A stretch of 64,000 nucleotides of DNA from Fodinibius sp036381435 (GCA_036381435.1 DASVCW010000045.1:61381-125380), one strand, 5' to 3'; positions 1 to 9,126 are shown, counted from the stretch's first letter. Numbers and translations: made by a program. Notes: a model not told the origin generated them from the letters alone.

Positions 1-430
1 ATTGCAGTGATGTTGTTACCGGCTCTGAATTTTCAGCCTCAGCAGCGGTATTAAACATAGAAGTTTCTGACCAAGGACCTTCTTCATTTTGAAGCAGCGG
101 CCTTACTTTCCAGAAAACAGTAGTATCGCCCGGAAGCGCAGTAACTTTAAAGCTGGTTGAATCAGCTGTGCCGTCAACAATCGGAGATGAAAAATCTTCG
201 GTCGTAGATAACTGTATTTGATAAGAGGTAGCTTGGTCAACTTTACTCCATTCAAAAGTAAGTGAAGTTGACTCTTTAGAACCATTCTCGGGAGCCAGCA
301 ATTGAGGCTGACCTAAATTTTGTTCCTGGCCCAGTTCTGGTTCTAGGATTGGGGTGACTGAATCTCCGCACTGTACAAAAGCAAGAAGTATAAATATACC
401 GGCGAAGATATTGATTAGTTTAGATTTCAT
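1..430 (-). CDS. Surface lipoprotein with fibronectin type III-like domain (C-terminus beyond window)
   Basis: The reading frame opens at the ATG at 430-428 and runs off the left edge, so only about 143 N-terminal residues are seen. A short hydrophobic signal ends in the lipobox AFVQC with Cys21, so the protein is probably lipid-anchored. From about residue 40 the sequence resembles a fibronectin type III domain (LTFEWSKVDQATSYQIQLS, later FWKVRPL and GPWSE), as in many Bacteroidota surface proteins that bind or display glycans. The next gene to the right, on the same strand, is a mannanase-like lipoprotein whose signal also ends in FVQC, so both may act at the outer membrane on the same glycan. 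The exact role is unknown. Confidence 0.75.
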   Translation of the reverse strand, partial: MKSKLINIFAGIFILLAFVQCGDSVTPILEPELGQEQNLGQPQLLAPENGSKESTSLTFEWSKVDQATSYQIQLSTTEDFSSPIVDGTADSTSFKVTALPGDTTVFWKVRPLLQNEEGPWSETSMFNTAAEAENSEPVTTSLQ

Positions 431-891
431 GTTAGGCTTTATTTTTTTGGGGTTTAGTAAGACAGAAAAAGCCGTTCTTTCCTGTCTTGCCGTTAAGTAG
501 ATGTAAATTTAAAAGAAACAGTGAGCTACAATATTGCTGACATTTCTTTGTCGAAAAATATTGCAGTTGCTTTGCACCAATTAACACAAGCATGTTGCGT
601 TAATTATTACAAAGATCTTTCATACCCGCGCAATCAAAAAGTTGTTCCCAAACTATAGATAATATTAAGCTTAGACGTGCTGCTTCTTCTGCCTTCGTAA
701 AAAGATGGCTTACAAAGATTTACAGTTCAGGAAGCAGGGAGAAGGGGAAGGAAGAAGAAAAAAAATCGAAAAAAAATTAAAACTTTTTAGAAAAAGGTGT
801 GCATTTTCGTGTTCATATTGTTCGCATGCAAACGTAATAACAGTTGAAAGGGCTTGTAATAAATATTGAAGATCAGGGTAATATTTTGAAC
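431..891. other. Intergenic region without a recognised gene
   Basis: AT-rich spacer upstream of the leftward lipoprotein gene. It holds a 7-bp hairpin (AAGACAG at 459-465 against CTGTCTT near 483-489) and A-rich tracts around 750-800. I see no coding frame with family resemblance and no clear promoter. Confidence 0.4.
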
Positions 892-928
892 AAAAAAAGC
901 CCCTTCCGAAGAGAAATCCGGAAGGGGC
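892..928 (-). terminator. Rho-independent terminator of the first GH5 gene
   Basis: A 10-bp GC-rich stem (GCCCCTTCCG at 899-908 with CGGAAGGGGC at 919-928) has a 10-nt loop. On the minus strand it is followed by seven T (A-run at 892-898). It lies about 100 bases after the stop of the leftward GH5 gene, as expected for an intrinsic terminator of that transcript. Confidence 0.85.
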
Positions 929-1031
929 CTGGGTTGTGCCGTCTGATAAAATGGAGGAGAGAAAGTCTTAAAAATTTAAGCTCCTTTCATATTCACCCGA
1001 CCGCAAGACCACGCCCGGATGGTAAGACTTT

Positions 1032-2291
1032 TTATAGCTTATTCATCTGCTCTGTATGTGTAACAAATTCATTATATAATACTTCATCACCTCTTCCGCC
1101 GGGCCAGCAGATATTGCCGCCATACTCCTTACATTTTGTTTTATCGGCTGTAAGCTGCCATAGAAGACTTCCATCAAGCTTAATTCTTTCAGCCTGATCC
1201 CAAAGATTGTAATAAAAAGTCTCAACCTGGCTGTTGCCCCAGCCCGGAAATCCATATTCGCCCAGTACAAAAGGCTTGCCGAGGTTTTCCGCAATTTGAA
1301 CATGATCGTTTATCCACGCGCGTTGAGATTTCATCATCGCCTCGTTGACCTCTTCGCCTAATCCCCACTCCGTTGGATACCAGTGAGCGGTTCCATAATC
1401 AATCTCGGGAATAGCAGTATTCATCTTATAGCTGGTGCCCCTCTTAGCGCGAAGAACATAGGTACTGCTATATTGATCGGCAGAATATTCAGGCGGAACT
1501 CCTTCATCAAATCCCTCTTCGCCGGTTGCCACCATATGATTGGAATCAATAGATTTTATATATCGCGCAATCTCCTGGTACCAGTCTCTTAACTCTGCGG
1601 CAGTCCCTTTAGGCAAACGACCTTCATTTATGATCTCCCAAGAGAAGATAGCGGGGGAGTTTTTATATTTCACTCCTGTTACCGTGTTAGTTCTATTCAA
1701 CAGCATTTTGATATAATCCTTGTACCACCGCTGAGTATCGGGATCGTTAATGAAATGTTTCATACCCGCATTCGGATGGCCATCCCATTCGTTGTACTGG
1801 CGTATACCGCCTAACTGTTTCCAAAAATTTGTAAGGGTGATGATAAAGCGAATCCCATGCTTTTTGCCCTGGGCGATTACCTTATCAAGATAGCGCAGTG
1901 CCTGTTCGTTATACTGACCCGGTTTGGGTTGTATGGTGATGTCGTTATTGTATTGGGGAGGGCCGTCATAAAATCCCCACATGCGAACTACTTTTATTCC
2001 GGACTTTTTAAAAAGGTCGAAGGTTTTACTTACTAATTGAGGATTTATCTTTTGGTAGTTCGGTAAGTAGTAAGCATTGGTTCCGGAAAAATGGAAGCGC
2101 TCACCGTTAAGAACAAAATTCCCATTTTTAGCGCTTACAAAAGATCCGCTTACAGGATCAGAAACTTCAGGGAGAGGAGAGGGTTTTTTAGGCGCATCAA
2201 CCGCCCGGTTTGATTCTGTTCCGGTTAAAGAATCGCATTGCACAAAAGTGAGTACCATCAATAAGGTTACAAGTATGTTGATAATTCTCAT
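1032..2291 (-). CDS. GH5 endo-beta-1,4-mannanase-like lipoprotein
   Basis: A 419-residue glycoside hydrolase of family 5, most like the mannanase subfamily (GH5_7 type). The signal peptide ends in the lipobox TFVQC (Cys19), so the enzyme is probably anchored to the outer membrane. The TIM-barrel markers are present: the acid/base in SWEIINEG (Glu223), the nucleophile in VLGEYGF (Glu345), the conserved HWYP, and a late LLWQL strand. The expected reaction is internal cleavage of beta-1,4-mannan or a related glycan. The rightward neighbour at 3071-4315 is a close paralogue that shares long identical stretches but has a Sec-type signal. It could supply nutrients or trim the organism's own exopolysaccharide. 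Family assignment is strong; substrate is inferred. Confidence 0.88.
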   Translation of the reverse strand: MRIINILVTLLMVLTFVQCDSLTGTESNRAVDAPKKPSPLPEVSDPVSGSFVSAKNGNFVLNGERFHFSGTNAYYLPNYQKINPQLVSKTFDLFKKSGIKVVRMWGFYDGPPQYNNDITIQPKPGQYNEQALRYLDKVIAQGKKHGIRFIITLTNFWKQLGGIRQYNEWDGHPNAGMKHFINDPDTQRWYKDYIKMLLNRTNTVTGVKYKNSPAIFSWEIINEGRLPKGTAAELRDWYQEIARYIKSIDSNHMVATGEEGFDEGVPPEYSADQYSSTYVLRAKRGTSYKMNTAIPEIDYGTAHWYPTEWGLGEEVNEAMMKSQRAWINDHVQIAENLGKPFVLGEYGFPGWGNSQVETFYYNLWDQAERIKLDGSLLWQLTADKTKCKEYGGNICWPGGRGDEVLYNEFVTHTEQMNKL

Positions 2292-2607
2292 ATTAATAAA
2301 TTATAATTTGTTGGATAGTATTTTGTTTAGTTTTATTACCACCATGTAACTATAATAATTACAACATATTGTGCGTAAATTCTTACATAGTAAATTTTTT
2401 TATTTTACAAAGTATGATGGAGATAAGAGACAAAAGAATAGAAGAATAAATGAGGGGATTTTTGCCATTTTTAATGGAAGCAGAAGAGGGGAGAGAATTT
2501 TGAAAAGGGAGTGGGATTCTAAAACTATGAGCGTCGGTATCTATAAACGAAAGAGTCATTTAGTAGGATGGGTTGCCAACCCGGCGAAGGAAAGAGTAAC
2601 TATTAAC
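2292..2607. other. Spacer between the GH5 gene and a repeat element
   Basis: AT-rich upstream region of the leftward GH5 gene. A frame at 2371-2616 is open, but it has low-complexity basic composition and runs into the repeat, so I do not regard it as a gene. Confidence 0.4.
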
Positions 2608-2892
2608 TTAACGTGAGTTCGAGATAAGATTATTTCTGCATAAAATCCCGAAGGGATTGAACGTGAATAGCCCCGAATAGGCCGAAGGCATAATTCGGGG
2701 TTAAAAAAATAACATGACAAACCCCAAAGGGGTTGAACCTGCCCGTGTATTCAACCCCTTTGGGGTTGTGGTAGCGCCTGTATTAAATCACCGGATTTTA
2801 TCCGGTGCTATTCACATTAAAGCCCTTCGGGTTTGATTTTGTGCAATAATAATTTAACCAGATCATAGTTGCTTATCTTGAACTCACGTTAA
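2608..2892. repeat. MITE-like repeat with 21-bp terminal inverted repeats (copy 1)
   Basis: The left end reads TTAACGTGAGTTCGAGAT and continues AAG (2608-2628). The right end at 2872-2892 is its reverse complement with one mismatch. The 285-bp interior is a chain of short perfect palindromes: AATCCCGAAGGGATT, CACCGGAT..ATCCGGTG, and AACCCCAAAGGGGTT in both orientations. There is no open reading frame. A related element with the same interior order lies at 19056-19359, and a shorter one with similar ends at 4381-4550. This layout fits a non-autonomous mobile element; no transposase is in the window. Confidence 0.75.
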
Positions 2893-3046
2893 AATAGAAG
2901 TGTAAACCATGTCCCGGAACACCTGTAAAGGATGTTCCCGGTCTATAGATGGAGAAGGGTCAGGGGGATTGAAAAACCAAGATCTCGATCTATGATGTAA
3001 AACCCTATCCCTGCTGCCCAGAACAAATAGCACAACGCTTGTAACT

Positions 3047-3065
3047 GTCGGGCAGGATGCCCGAC
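3047..3065. repeat. Short hairpin after the second GH5 gene
   Basis: GTCGGGCA (3047-3054) pairs perfectly with TGCCCGAC (3058-3065) over a 3-nt loop, six bases past the leftward GH5 stop codon. No T-run follows on the minus strand, so it is an RNA 3'-end hairpin or a repetitive palindrome and not a classical terminator. Confidence 0.45.
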
Positions 3066-3070
3066 CTACA

Positions 3071-4315
3071 TCAACCCGACACCCCGTTTGTTACGTTATT
3101 AATATGAACAGTGAACTCTTGGTACAACCGCTGGTCGCGGCGAGCGCCCGGCCAGCAGATATTACCGCCGTATTCGTAACATTTTATATGGTTGGTGGTA
3201 AGTTGCCACAGCAAGCTGCCGTCGAGTTCAATCTTTTCTGCGTAAGCCCAGAGATGGTTATAAACCTCCAGGACGCTCTCATCACCCCAGCCAGAGAAGC
3301 CATATTCGCCCAGCACAAATGGTTTGCCCAGCTCAGCGGCAATTTTAGCGTGATCATAAATCCAGGCGCGTTGAGCTTTCAGTAAATCGGCATCGGCTTT
3401 ATGGCCAAAGCCCCAGCCGTTCGGATACCAGTGGGCCGTTCCATAATCAATTTCCGGGATTGCGGTATTTAAAATGTAGCTGCTGCCAATACCCGACCTT
3501 AGCACATAAGTGTTGGAATATTGATCAACGGAATAGGGGGAAGCGGGGGAATTCATTTTCACTTCCTGACCTTCTTCACCGGTCGCAACCATGTGATTGG
3601 GATCGATGGATTTTATGTATTGAGCAATTTCGCGATACCAGTCCCGCAATTCGGTAGGATCTCCATCAGGCAGGCGGCCTTCATTCATAATTTCCCAGGA
3701 AAAGATAGCCGGCTCGTTTTTATATTTCACTCCTGTTACGGTATTGGTGCGATTGAGTAACATTTTGATATAATTCTTATACCATCGCTGGGTATCCGGG
3801 TCGTTGATGAAATGCTTCATGCCTGCATCGGGATGTCCGTCCCACTCATTATACTGAGGTACGCCGCCTAATTCTTCCCAGTAATTTATCAGGGTGATGA
3901 TAAAACGAATACCTCGTTTTTTGCCCATTGCGATGAGCTGATCAAGATAGCGCAGGTTTTCTTCACTGTAAGCACCGGGCCGGGGCTGCAAGGTGATGTC
4001 ATTTTCGAACTGGGGAGGTCCGTCATAAAATCCCCAAGTTCTGACTACCGTAATTCCCGCTTTTTCAAAGATATCAAGTGTCTTTTCAACAAATTCAGGT
4101 TTTATTTTTTGATAGTTGGGAAGGTAATAGGCATTGGTACCTACAAAGCGAAATTTATGTCCGTTAATTACAAAATCATTGCCTTTGGCTTGTACAAAAG
4201 CGTCTGGAAATTTTTTAGTTAGCGGAACACTACTTTTAGCAGCCGGAGCTCCCTGATTAAACAACTGGATGAACAAAAGTAAAAGCGGTGCCAAATATGT
4301 CTTTAAAAAAGCCAT
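3071..4315 (-). CDS. GH5 endo-beta-1,4-mannanase-like secreted enzyme
   Basis: A 414-residue paralogue of the GH5 protein at 1032-2291; the stretch FINDPDTQRWYK and the following 30 or so residues are nearly identical. The N-terminus has a hydrophobic signal of about 25 residues ending near GAPAA with no lipobox Cys, so this copy is probably released or periplasmic while its sister is lipid-anchored. The acid/base lies in SWEIMNEG (Glu212), the nucleophile in VLGEYGF (Glu337), and HWYP and LLWQL are kept. Expected activity is hydrolysis of beta-mannan-like chains. The pair arose by tandem duplication, and a repeat element now separates the copies. The gene starts at the ATG at 4315. Confidence 0.88.
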   Translation of the reverse strand: MAFLKTYLAPLLLLFIQLFNQGAPAAKSSVPLTKKFPDAFVQAKGNDFVINGHKFRFVGTNAYYLPNYQKIKPEFVEKTLDIFEKAGITVVRTWGFYDGPPQFENDITLQPRPGAYSEENLRYLDQLIAMGKKRGIRFIITLINYWEELGGVPQYNEWDGHPDAGMKHFINDPDTQRWYKNYIKMLLNRTNTVTGVKYKNEPAIFSWEIMNEGRLPDGDPTELRDWYREIAQYIKSIDPNHMVATGEEGQEVKMNSPASPYSVDQYSNTYVLRSGIGSSYILNTAIPEIDYGTAHWYPNGWGFGHKADADLLKAQRAWIYDHAKIAAELGKPFVLGEYGFSGWGDESVLEVYNHLWAYAEKIELDGSLLWQLTTNHIKCYEYGGNICWPGARRDQRLYQEFTVHINNVTNGVSG

Positions 4316-4380
4316 AATGAATAATCGAATTTAAGGTTCAGAATAAGAAACTGATTTGTTTATATTTATTTTTTTGTCAA

Positions 4381-4550
4381 TCAACGTGAATTCGATACAA
4401 AAAATGGCTTCCAAAAGAGGTCTCAGCTTGGGGGTGTTCAGGTCGAAGTTCGCCACCCGGACACCTCGAATGGCACATTGTACGCTTTGCCATTCACTCC
4501 TGCCGGCTGACGGAAAGACCTTTCCTTCTCTGATCTCGACCTCACGTTAA
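4381..4550. repeat. Short element with ends like the 285-bp repeat (copy 3)
   Basis: The left end TCAACGTGAATTCGAT and right end CTCGACCTCACGTTAA form imperfect inverted repeats. The right end matches that of the 2608-2892 element at 18 of 21 positions. The 130-bp interior is unrelated to the other copies. It looks like a deletion or capture derivative of the same mobile family. Confidence 0.55.
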
Positions 4551-4585
4551 CTATAAAACCGTTTCAGCTTATATCAATTTCATGT

Positions 4586-5623
4586 TTATTTAGGTGATAC
4601 ATTCTGGTAAATAAATTCTTTATAAAAGGATGGAGGTATTACATTATATCCTCTCTTAATTTTTTCAATTTGTGAAGGTTCTAATTCATAGCTCCATTTA
4701 TCAATTTCCTGCCGGCTTATTCGCTTTGTACTATAGCCTTTCCCTTTTTTATTTAAAGCATCAATCTTATCATCAATCGTATCAGACCAGTCAAGGTTTA
4801 GCTGTTTATATAGTTTCTTGAATTTCTGTTTAGGATGTAAACATACATCCTCGTGCTTAACCACACTCCAATCAGGATTTTCCTTTATTTGGCAGGCTAA
4901 AATATAGTAGAAGATCGCTACCTGTGCGCCGGCTTTTTCCAGGGGGTCTTTTAAGGCATAAATTTTATCAATATATGGTTGAAGATAATCATCAACCAGC
5001 GCCTTTTGAATGATGAGATTTCTGTTAATATCAGGATTCTTGATTCTTAAATGACTGGATATGATACTTGCGGGATGCCGGAGAATGATTAAAACTTTTG
5101 TGTTAAAAACGGATCGAAGGTTTGCTAATGCAAGCAGACAATGAACCGATTTAATCAGCGGGATTTTTTTGTGCCTGTTGAACCTTACAAAAAGTTGAAG
5201 AAAGGTATAAAACATCGTTGCCAGCTTTAGGCGTAAGTTTTGGCTTGTGGTTTGTATCCGTATGCTATTTGCAGTTGCTTGCTCAGGATTGCACTTTTGG
5301 TATATTTCACGCTCGGCTGTAGCTAAATTTATATTTAACAGTTTTTTTATAGCCAGGCTTGGTTTCGAATATTCATGGATATAATGGTCGGAAATCGCTT
5401 TCCTAAAAATGGTGTATAACCCATTATTACTGTTATCGGCTTTTAAGTAGGGAAAGCGGTGCAAATGCTGCTTGTGTATATAACCCAGAAGATTATTATG
5501 TTCATTATCCGGTTCATAGTAACCCTTAACTTTATCGGAATAACACAAAACTTCTGCAATCCATGAAGTGCCGGATCTGGGAATACCGGTTACTAAAATC
5601 ATATCCCTTTTTTCTTTTTCCAT
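4586..5623 (-). CDS. Sulfotransferase family protein
   Basis: The start of the protein carries the 5'-phosphosulfate-binding loop of PAPS-dependent sulfotransferases (MILVTGIPRSGTSWIAEVL). A matching 3'-phosphate-binding motif LRHPASIISSHLRI lies mid-protein. The expected reaction is transfer of sulfate from PAPS to a carbohydrate or other hydroxyl acceptor in the cytoplasm. The frame also allows a GTG start seven codons upstream at 5644; I prefer the ATG at 5623 because the P-loop then follows at once, as in the family. The gene stands alone between repeats but close to the EPS locus, so it may sulfate an EPS precursor. The acceptor is unknown. Confidence 0.8.
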   Translation of the reverse strand: MEKEKRDMILVTGIPRSGTSWIAEVLCYSDKVKGYYEPDNEHNNLLGYIHKQHLHRFPYLKADNSNNGLYTIFRKAISDHYIHEYSKPSLAIKKLLNINLATAEREIYQKCNPEQATANSIRIQTTSQNLRLKLATMFYTFLQLFVRFNRHKKIPLIKSVHCLLALANLRSVFNTKVLIILRHPASIISSHLRIKNPDINRNLIIQKALVDDYLQPYIDKIYALKDPLEKAGAQVAIFYYILACQIKENPDWSVVKHEDVCLHPKQKFKKLYKQLNLDWSDTIDDKIDALNKKGKGYSTKRISRQEIDKWSYELEPSQIEKIKRGYNVIPPSFYKEFIYQNVSPK

Positions 5624-5704
5624 ATGTAATATTGCTAAGTGCACCAGTTCTCTTGTTGAAGATGGTTTTACTGAATTAAGAGCGTTAAAATGAATCTAAC
5701 CGAA

Positions 5705-5889
5705 GGCCATCCTCCGGACCCCCTTCGAAGGGGATGTAGGCTCCGCTGATGATATCAGCGGATTGGCTAATAGCATTAGTCACAAAAAAATTAGAATGAC
5801 CAAAATAAGAATTATTGTAAATAATTCGGTTTAGCTCTCCCTTTTTCCAAATGAATCCCTACGGGAGAAGGGGGACTAAGGGGATGGCC
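5705..5889. repeat. Composite palindromic repeat (family with CCCCCTTC ends, copy 1)
   Basis: GGCCATCC at the left is mirrored by GGATGGCC at the right, each followed inward by a CCCCCTTC-type tract. The interior contains CTCCGCTGATGATATCAGCGGA, broken here as CCGCTGA..TCAGCGG, and an AATTATTGTAAATAATT palindrome. The same building blocks recur at 19371-19505 and 33111-33270, and more weakly near 60738-60860. Confidence 0.65.
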
Positions 5890-5925
5890 AAATCGCAAGT
5901 TCAACAACCATTTTTTACCCCTTAC

Positions 5926-7134
5926 TTACTTAAAAGCAGATTTTTTAACGGCCTGAAGCAGGGGATCATTGACTTCACGCAAACGACTTTGAAAATAAGC
6001 GCCTCCTAATTCCCAAAGCATCACCCCGCCCAGCCTTTCTCTTTTCACGTATTCAATTTTATGTTCGATTGATCGTTCATTTTCAAAAGAAATAAAAGCC
6101 ATCGGTTCTTCAAGATTTAAATAGGGAACTTTAGCATGTTCATCCCATAAAGCCTCATCAAGGTTGAACCGGCGGCTAAGTTCGGTAAACGGGATGCCTT
6201 CGGGACGCTCGAAAATTGAGGTGTCTTGTAAGGGCCAGCTTTCCCATTTTCCCATAAAATGAACAGAATTCCATCGATAGCCATAAAAATTGATTCCGAT
6301 GCCGATTTTGTTTCGCTCAATGCCCAAGTCAATGGCTTGCTCAATTATTTGACTTATACTCGGGAAAAGCTGCTGAGAGTTTTCAAAATTATATTTTTGG
6401 TTAAATAAAGCCGAATTATGCCACGCTTGCCAGCCTCTTAAGGGCTGAGCCATGTTATAAGTCATTATGTTTATCTGCTCAAAATAATCCTGAAGCGACG
6501 CATGCAGGCTAAGGGCGCTTACGTTGGCTGATGTAGCCGCCGTTATCATTAATTCTTCATCTCTTATATTTTCAAGAGCAGTAAAAGTAGCATCCAACTG
6601 GATTACAAGCTGCCGGTAATTATCATAGTCGCTTTCTTCGAGCGGATTCATGTTTAAACTGACACCGTCAAAATTATAAACAGTGATCATATTTATGATA
6701 GTGTCAATAAGCTGAGCCCGGTTAGTATCGTTAATAGCACTGCTAAAGCCATCGTAATTATCGCGGCCGCCTACGGCAAACAGAATTTTAGTATCATTGG
6801 TATGGGCGGCAGGCACAATAGATCGTAACTTAGCCGCATTGAAAACAGCATCAGAATCAAGGCTGTCTTCCGGTGTTCCGTCAGGTGCGACAGACAGCGT
6901 AAAATATGTTAAATGCGTCATTGCGTCCCAGTCGATATTTCCTGTGCCGATGGAACCGTTGGCCGCGTTAATACCAATATTATGTTGCCGGGCCGCGAGA
7001 TAACCGTTTACCCAGATACCTTCATTTCCGGTGATACCCGAATTATTTTGAAAAAGACCACAAGACGTAACGATTAAAGCAGTACAGACTGCTAAAATGC
7101 TTTGCATAATCGTCTTGAGATACATTTTTTCCAT
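5926..7134 (-). CDS. GH18-like lipoprotein lacking catalytic acids (pseudo-chitinase)
   Basis: A 402-residue protein with a lipobox IVTSC (Cys25) and a glycoside hydrolase family 18 barrel: early strand MTHLTYFTLSV, ILFAVGG strand 3, later QINIMTYNM, and a C-terminal GVMLWELGG. In active family members strand 4 ends DGxDxDxE. Here it reads DGVSLNMN (residues 156-163), so both aspartates and the catalytic glutamate are replaced by Ser, Asn and Asn. It is therefore probably not a hydrolase but a glycan-binding or scaffolding protein. It is the last gene of the leftward EPS operon, 27 bases after the WecA-like gene, which suggests a role in holding or guiding the nascent polymer at the membrane. 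The fold is clear; the function is inferred. Confidence 0.82.
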   Translation of the reverse strand: MEKMYLKTIMQSILAVCTALIVTSCGLFQNNSGITGNEGIWVNGYLAARQHNIGINAANGSIGTGNIDWDAMTHLTYFTLSVAPDGTPEDSLDSDAVFNAAKLRSIVPAAHTNDTKILFAVGGRDNYDGFSSAINDTNRAQLIDTIINMITVYNFDGVSLNMNPLEESDYDNYRQLVIQLDATFTALENIRDEELMITAATSANVSALSLHASLQDYFEQINIMTYNMAQPLRGWQAWHNSALFNQKYNFENSQQLFPSISQIIEQAIDLGIERNKIGIGINFYGYRWNSVHFMGKWESWPLQDTSIFERPEGIPFTELSRRFNLDEALWDEHAKVPYLNLEEPMAFISFENERSIEHKIEYVKRERLGGVMLWELGGAYFQSRLREVNDPLLQAVKKSAFK

Positions 7135-7161
7135 CTTTATTTATGTTCTTCCTAACCATGA

Positions 7162-9099
7162 TTAAAAGTACGAGATGGTAGGTTCGTTCAAATGTTTTGA
7201 AATTTTATTTTTAGCTTCGGTACCGTTTAAAATACTTTTTAAGCGTATGTGCAGACGTTTTATCGTTATCCCTTTGGCTTCTGCCAGCTTTTTCATACGG
7301 TTAAAGTTTTCGGCTTTAATATCCTCATCGCATATAAAAATGCAGTCCACTTCCATATTTCGCAGCGTCTTCGAGAGTTTCCAGTAGCCGCCCAAAACCG
7401 GGTAGCCGTAGATTAACTTTCCTTCCATATCGCAGTCGTCATCCAGAAAACCAAGCACTTTAAATTTACTGTTCGATGAATTATTGATTTTATGCAAAAT
7501 CATCGTTCCATTTTCATTAGCGCCGTAAATGAGTACGTTTTCCCCCGTTTTTTTATAACGGTTAAACCAGTAGCTTAAAGCCTGGTAGGCAATGCGAATT
7601 CCTAAGGTGAAGGTCAGCAGGAGGTAAAAATCGAGGACCAAAAACTGGAGTGCCGAGATAAAGGGAAATCCATCCATCACAAGAAGGGCACAAGCGGTTC
7701 CGAAAACGGCATAAACGACCGAAGAGGTAATTTTTAACACATTGCCAATACCCATTTGTTTAATTTTTTCACGGTAGAGGCCTGTTATCCAGAAGGTAAA
7801 GAGCTGGACGGAAATCACCATAATCATGACCTGTTCAAAATTCAGAAACTGTACTGAAGACGGGTTGATGCTGTATAAAAGCTTATAGCTTAGCATATAA
7901 GAAGCGGCAACAAAAATGAGATCAATCAAACCTAAGAACATCGCGCGGTTTAAAATCCACCGCTCATAAATGGGCAGCATCATCCCGTTATTAAAAATGG
8001 CAATTTCACGATAGCGCAGTTTTTTTATACCATGGAAAAGCACAAATCCCAGCATCAGCCCGATAATCAACAGCATTTCTATATTATCAACTTGAGTGAT
8101 GGCAAAAGCACCCAGCGCAAAAAAAGCGGACACAAAATAAAGCAGCAATACGGTGTTTCTGTGGGTTAGCCCCAGGGAAAGCAGCTGGTGATGAATATGG
8201 GAGCTATCGGGCGTAAACATTTCATGAAGTTTGCCGGCCAAAGATTTGGACTTCTCTTTTGACCGCTCGGGCATATATCCCCCTAAGAATCTCCGTAGCA
8301 TCGAAATTAAAGTATCGGTGATGGGAAATCCAAGTACGAGCATGGGAAAGAGCAGAGCAAAACCGGTAGAAATTTTAGTAGTGCTTTGAATAGACATTAG
8401 CGCCATCGAAAAGCCGATAAACAGGCTCCCCGAATCACCTAAAAATATTTTGGCGGGGCTAAAATTATAGCGCAGAAAACCGACTAAAGCCCCTGCCATA
8501 ACAAGCGCTAAGGCAGCGATTAAAAATTCACCTGAAAGAGCGGAAACCGTAAATATGGATATACTGGCGATGGTAGCAACACCCGAGGCAAGTCCGTCAA
8601 GGCCATCAATCAAATTAAAGGCATTGGTGATGCCTACAATCCACAAAAGGGTGAGGGGAAAGTCGATCATTTCGACATTCAGCATTCCGCTTCCCACGGG
8701 ATTTGTGATATTTGATATTTTAAAACCGGCGAAATAAACAGCGGCTGCTATTATAAACTGGACGCCGAATTTTATGCCCGGTTTTAAAGGTTTAAGGTCA
8801 TCCCAAAAGCCTAAAAGAAAAATGCCTAAGAAGCAGAACGGGATGATATATACTTGCCAATCGGCAGCTTCTAAATGACTGGCAAGCTCCGGAAAAATGA
8901 TAAAAATCAAACCGACAGACACGATGGCACTGCTAAAAACAGCTAAGCCACCCAGTCGCGGTGTTACCGAGGTATGAATTTTTCGTCCACCGGGATTATC
9001 AACGGCATTAATTTGCAGGGCAAATTTAACAACCCAGGGTGTTATTATGAGAGACAGAATAACAGGTATGATGAACGATGTAATAAATTCTGCAGACAT
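7162..9099 (-). CDS. WecA/MraY-like undecaprenyl-phosphate sugar-phosphotransferase fused to a Rossmann domain
   Basis: The protein has 645 residues, nearly twice the usual WecA length. Residues 1-350 are a polytopic phospho-sugar transferase: Asp pair in FWDDLKPL (100-101), NAFNLIDGLDGLA (159-171), FLGDSGSLF (219-227) and the HIHH motif (301-304). After a linker come further membrane helices (about 385-505). A soluble nucleotide-binding domain follows (LIYGANENG at 523-531, LGFLDDD), like the CoA_binding_3 domain in front of PglC/WbaP-type initiating transferases. It should load the first sugar-phosphate onto undecaprenyl phosphate and so start EPS repeat synthesis. The fusion of one initiating-transferase type to the accessory domain of another is unusual. 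Confidence 0.85.
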   Translation of the reverse strand: MSAEFITSFIIPVILSLIITPWVVKFALQINAVDNPGGRKIHTSVTPRLGGLAVFSSAIVSVGLIFIIFPELASHLEAADWQVYIIPFCFLGIFLLGFWDDLKPLKPGIKFGVQFIIAAAVYFAGFKISNITNPVGSGMLNVEMIDFPLTLLWIVGITNAFNLIDGLDGLASGVATIASISIFTVSALSGEFLIAALALVMAGALVGFLRYNFSPAKIFLGDSGSLFIGFSMALMSIQSTTKISTGFALLFPMLVLGFPITDTLISMLRRFLGGYMPERSKEKSKSLAGKLHEMFTPDSSHIHHQLLSLGLTHRNTVLLLYFVSAFFALGAFAITQVDNIEMLLIIGLMLGFVLFHGIKKLRYREIAIFNNGMMLPIYERWILNRAMFLGLIDLIFVAASYMLSYKLLYSINPSSVQFLNFEQVMIMVISVQLFTFWITGLYREKIKQMGIGNVLKITSSVVYAVFGTACALLVMDGFPFISALQFLVLDFYLLLTFTLGIRIAYQALSYWFNRYKKTGENVLIYGANENGTMILHKINNSSNSKFKVLGFLDDDCDMEGKLIYGYPVLGGYWKLSKTLRNMEVDCIFICDEDIKAENFNRMKKLAEAKGITIKRLHIRLKSILNGTEAKNKISKHLNEPTISYF

Positions 9100-9126
9100 A
9101 AATTTTGAATTACGCTATTTATTTTT

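Noticed and set aside
2371..2616. 81-codon open frame upstream of the repeat
   Set aside because: Low-complexity basic composition, no family resemblance, and it ends inside the mobile-like element.
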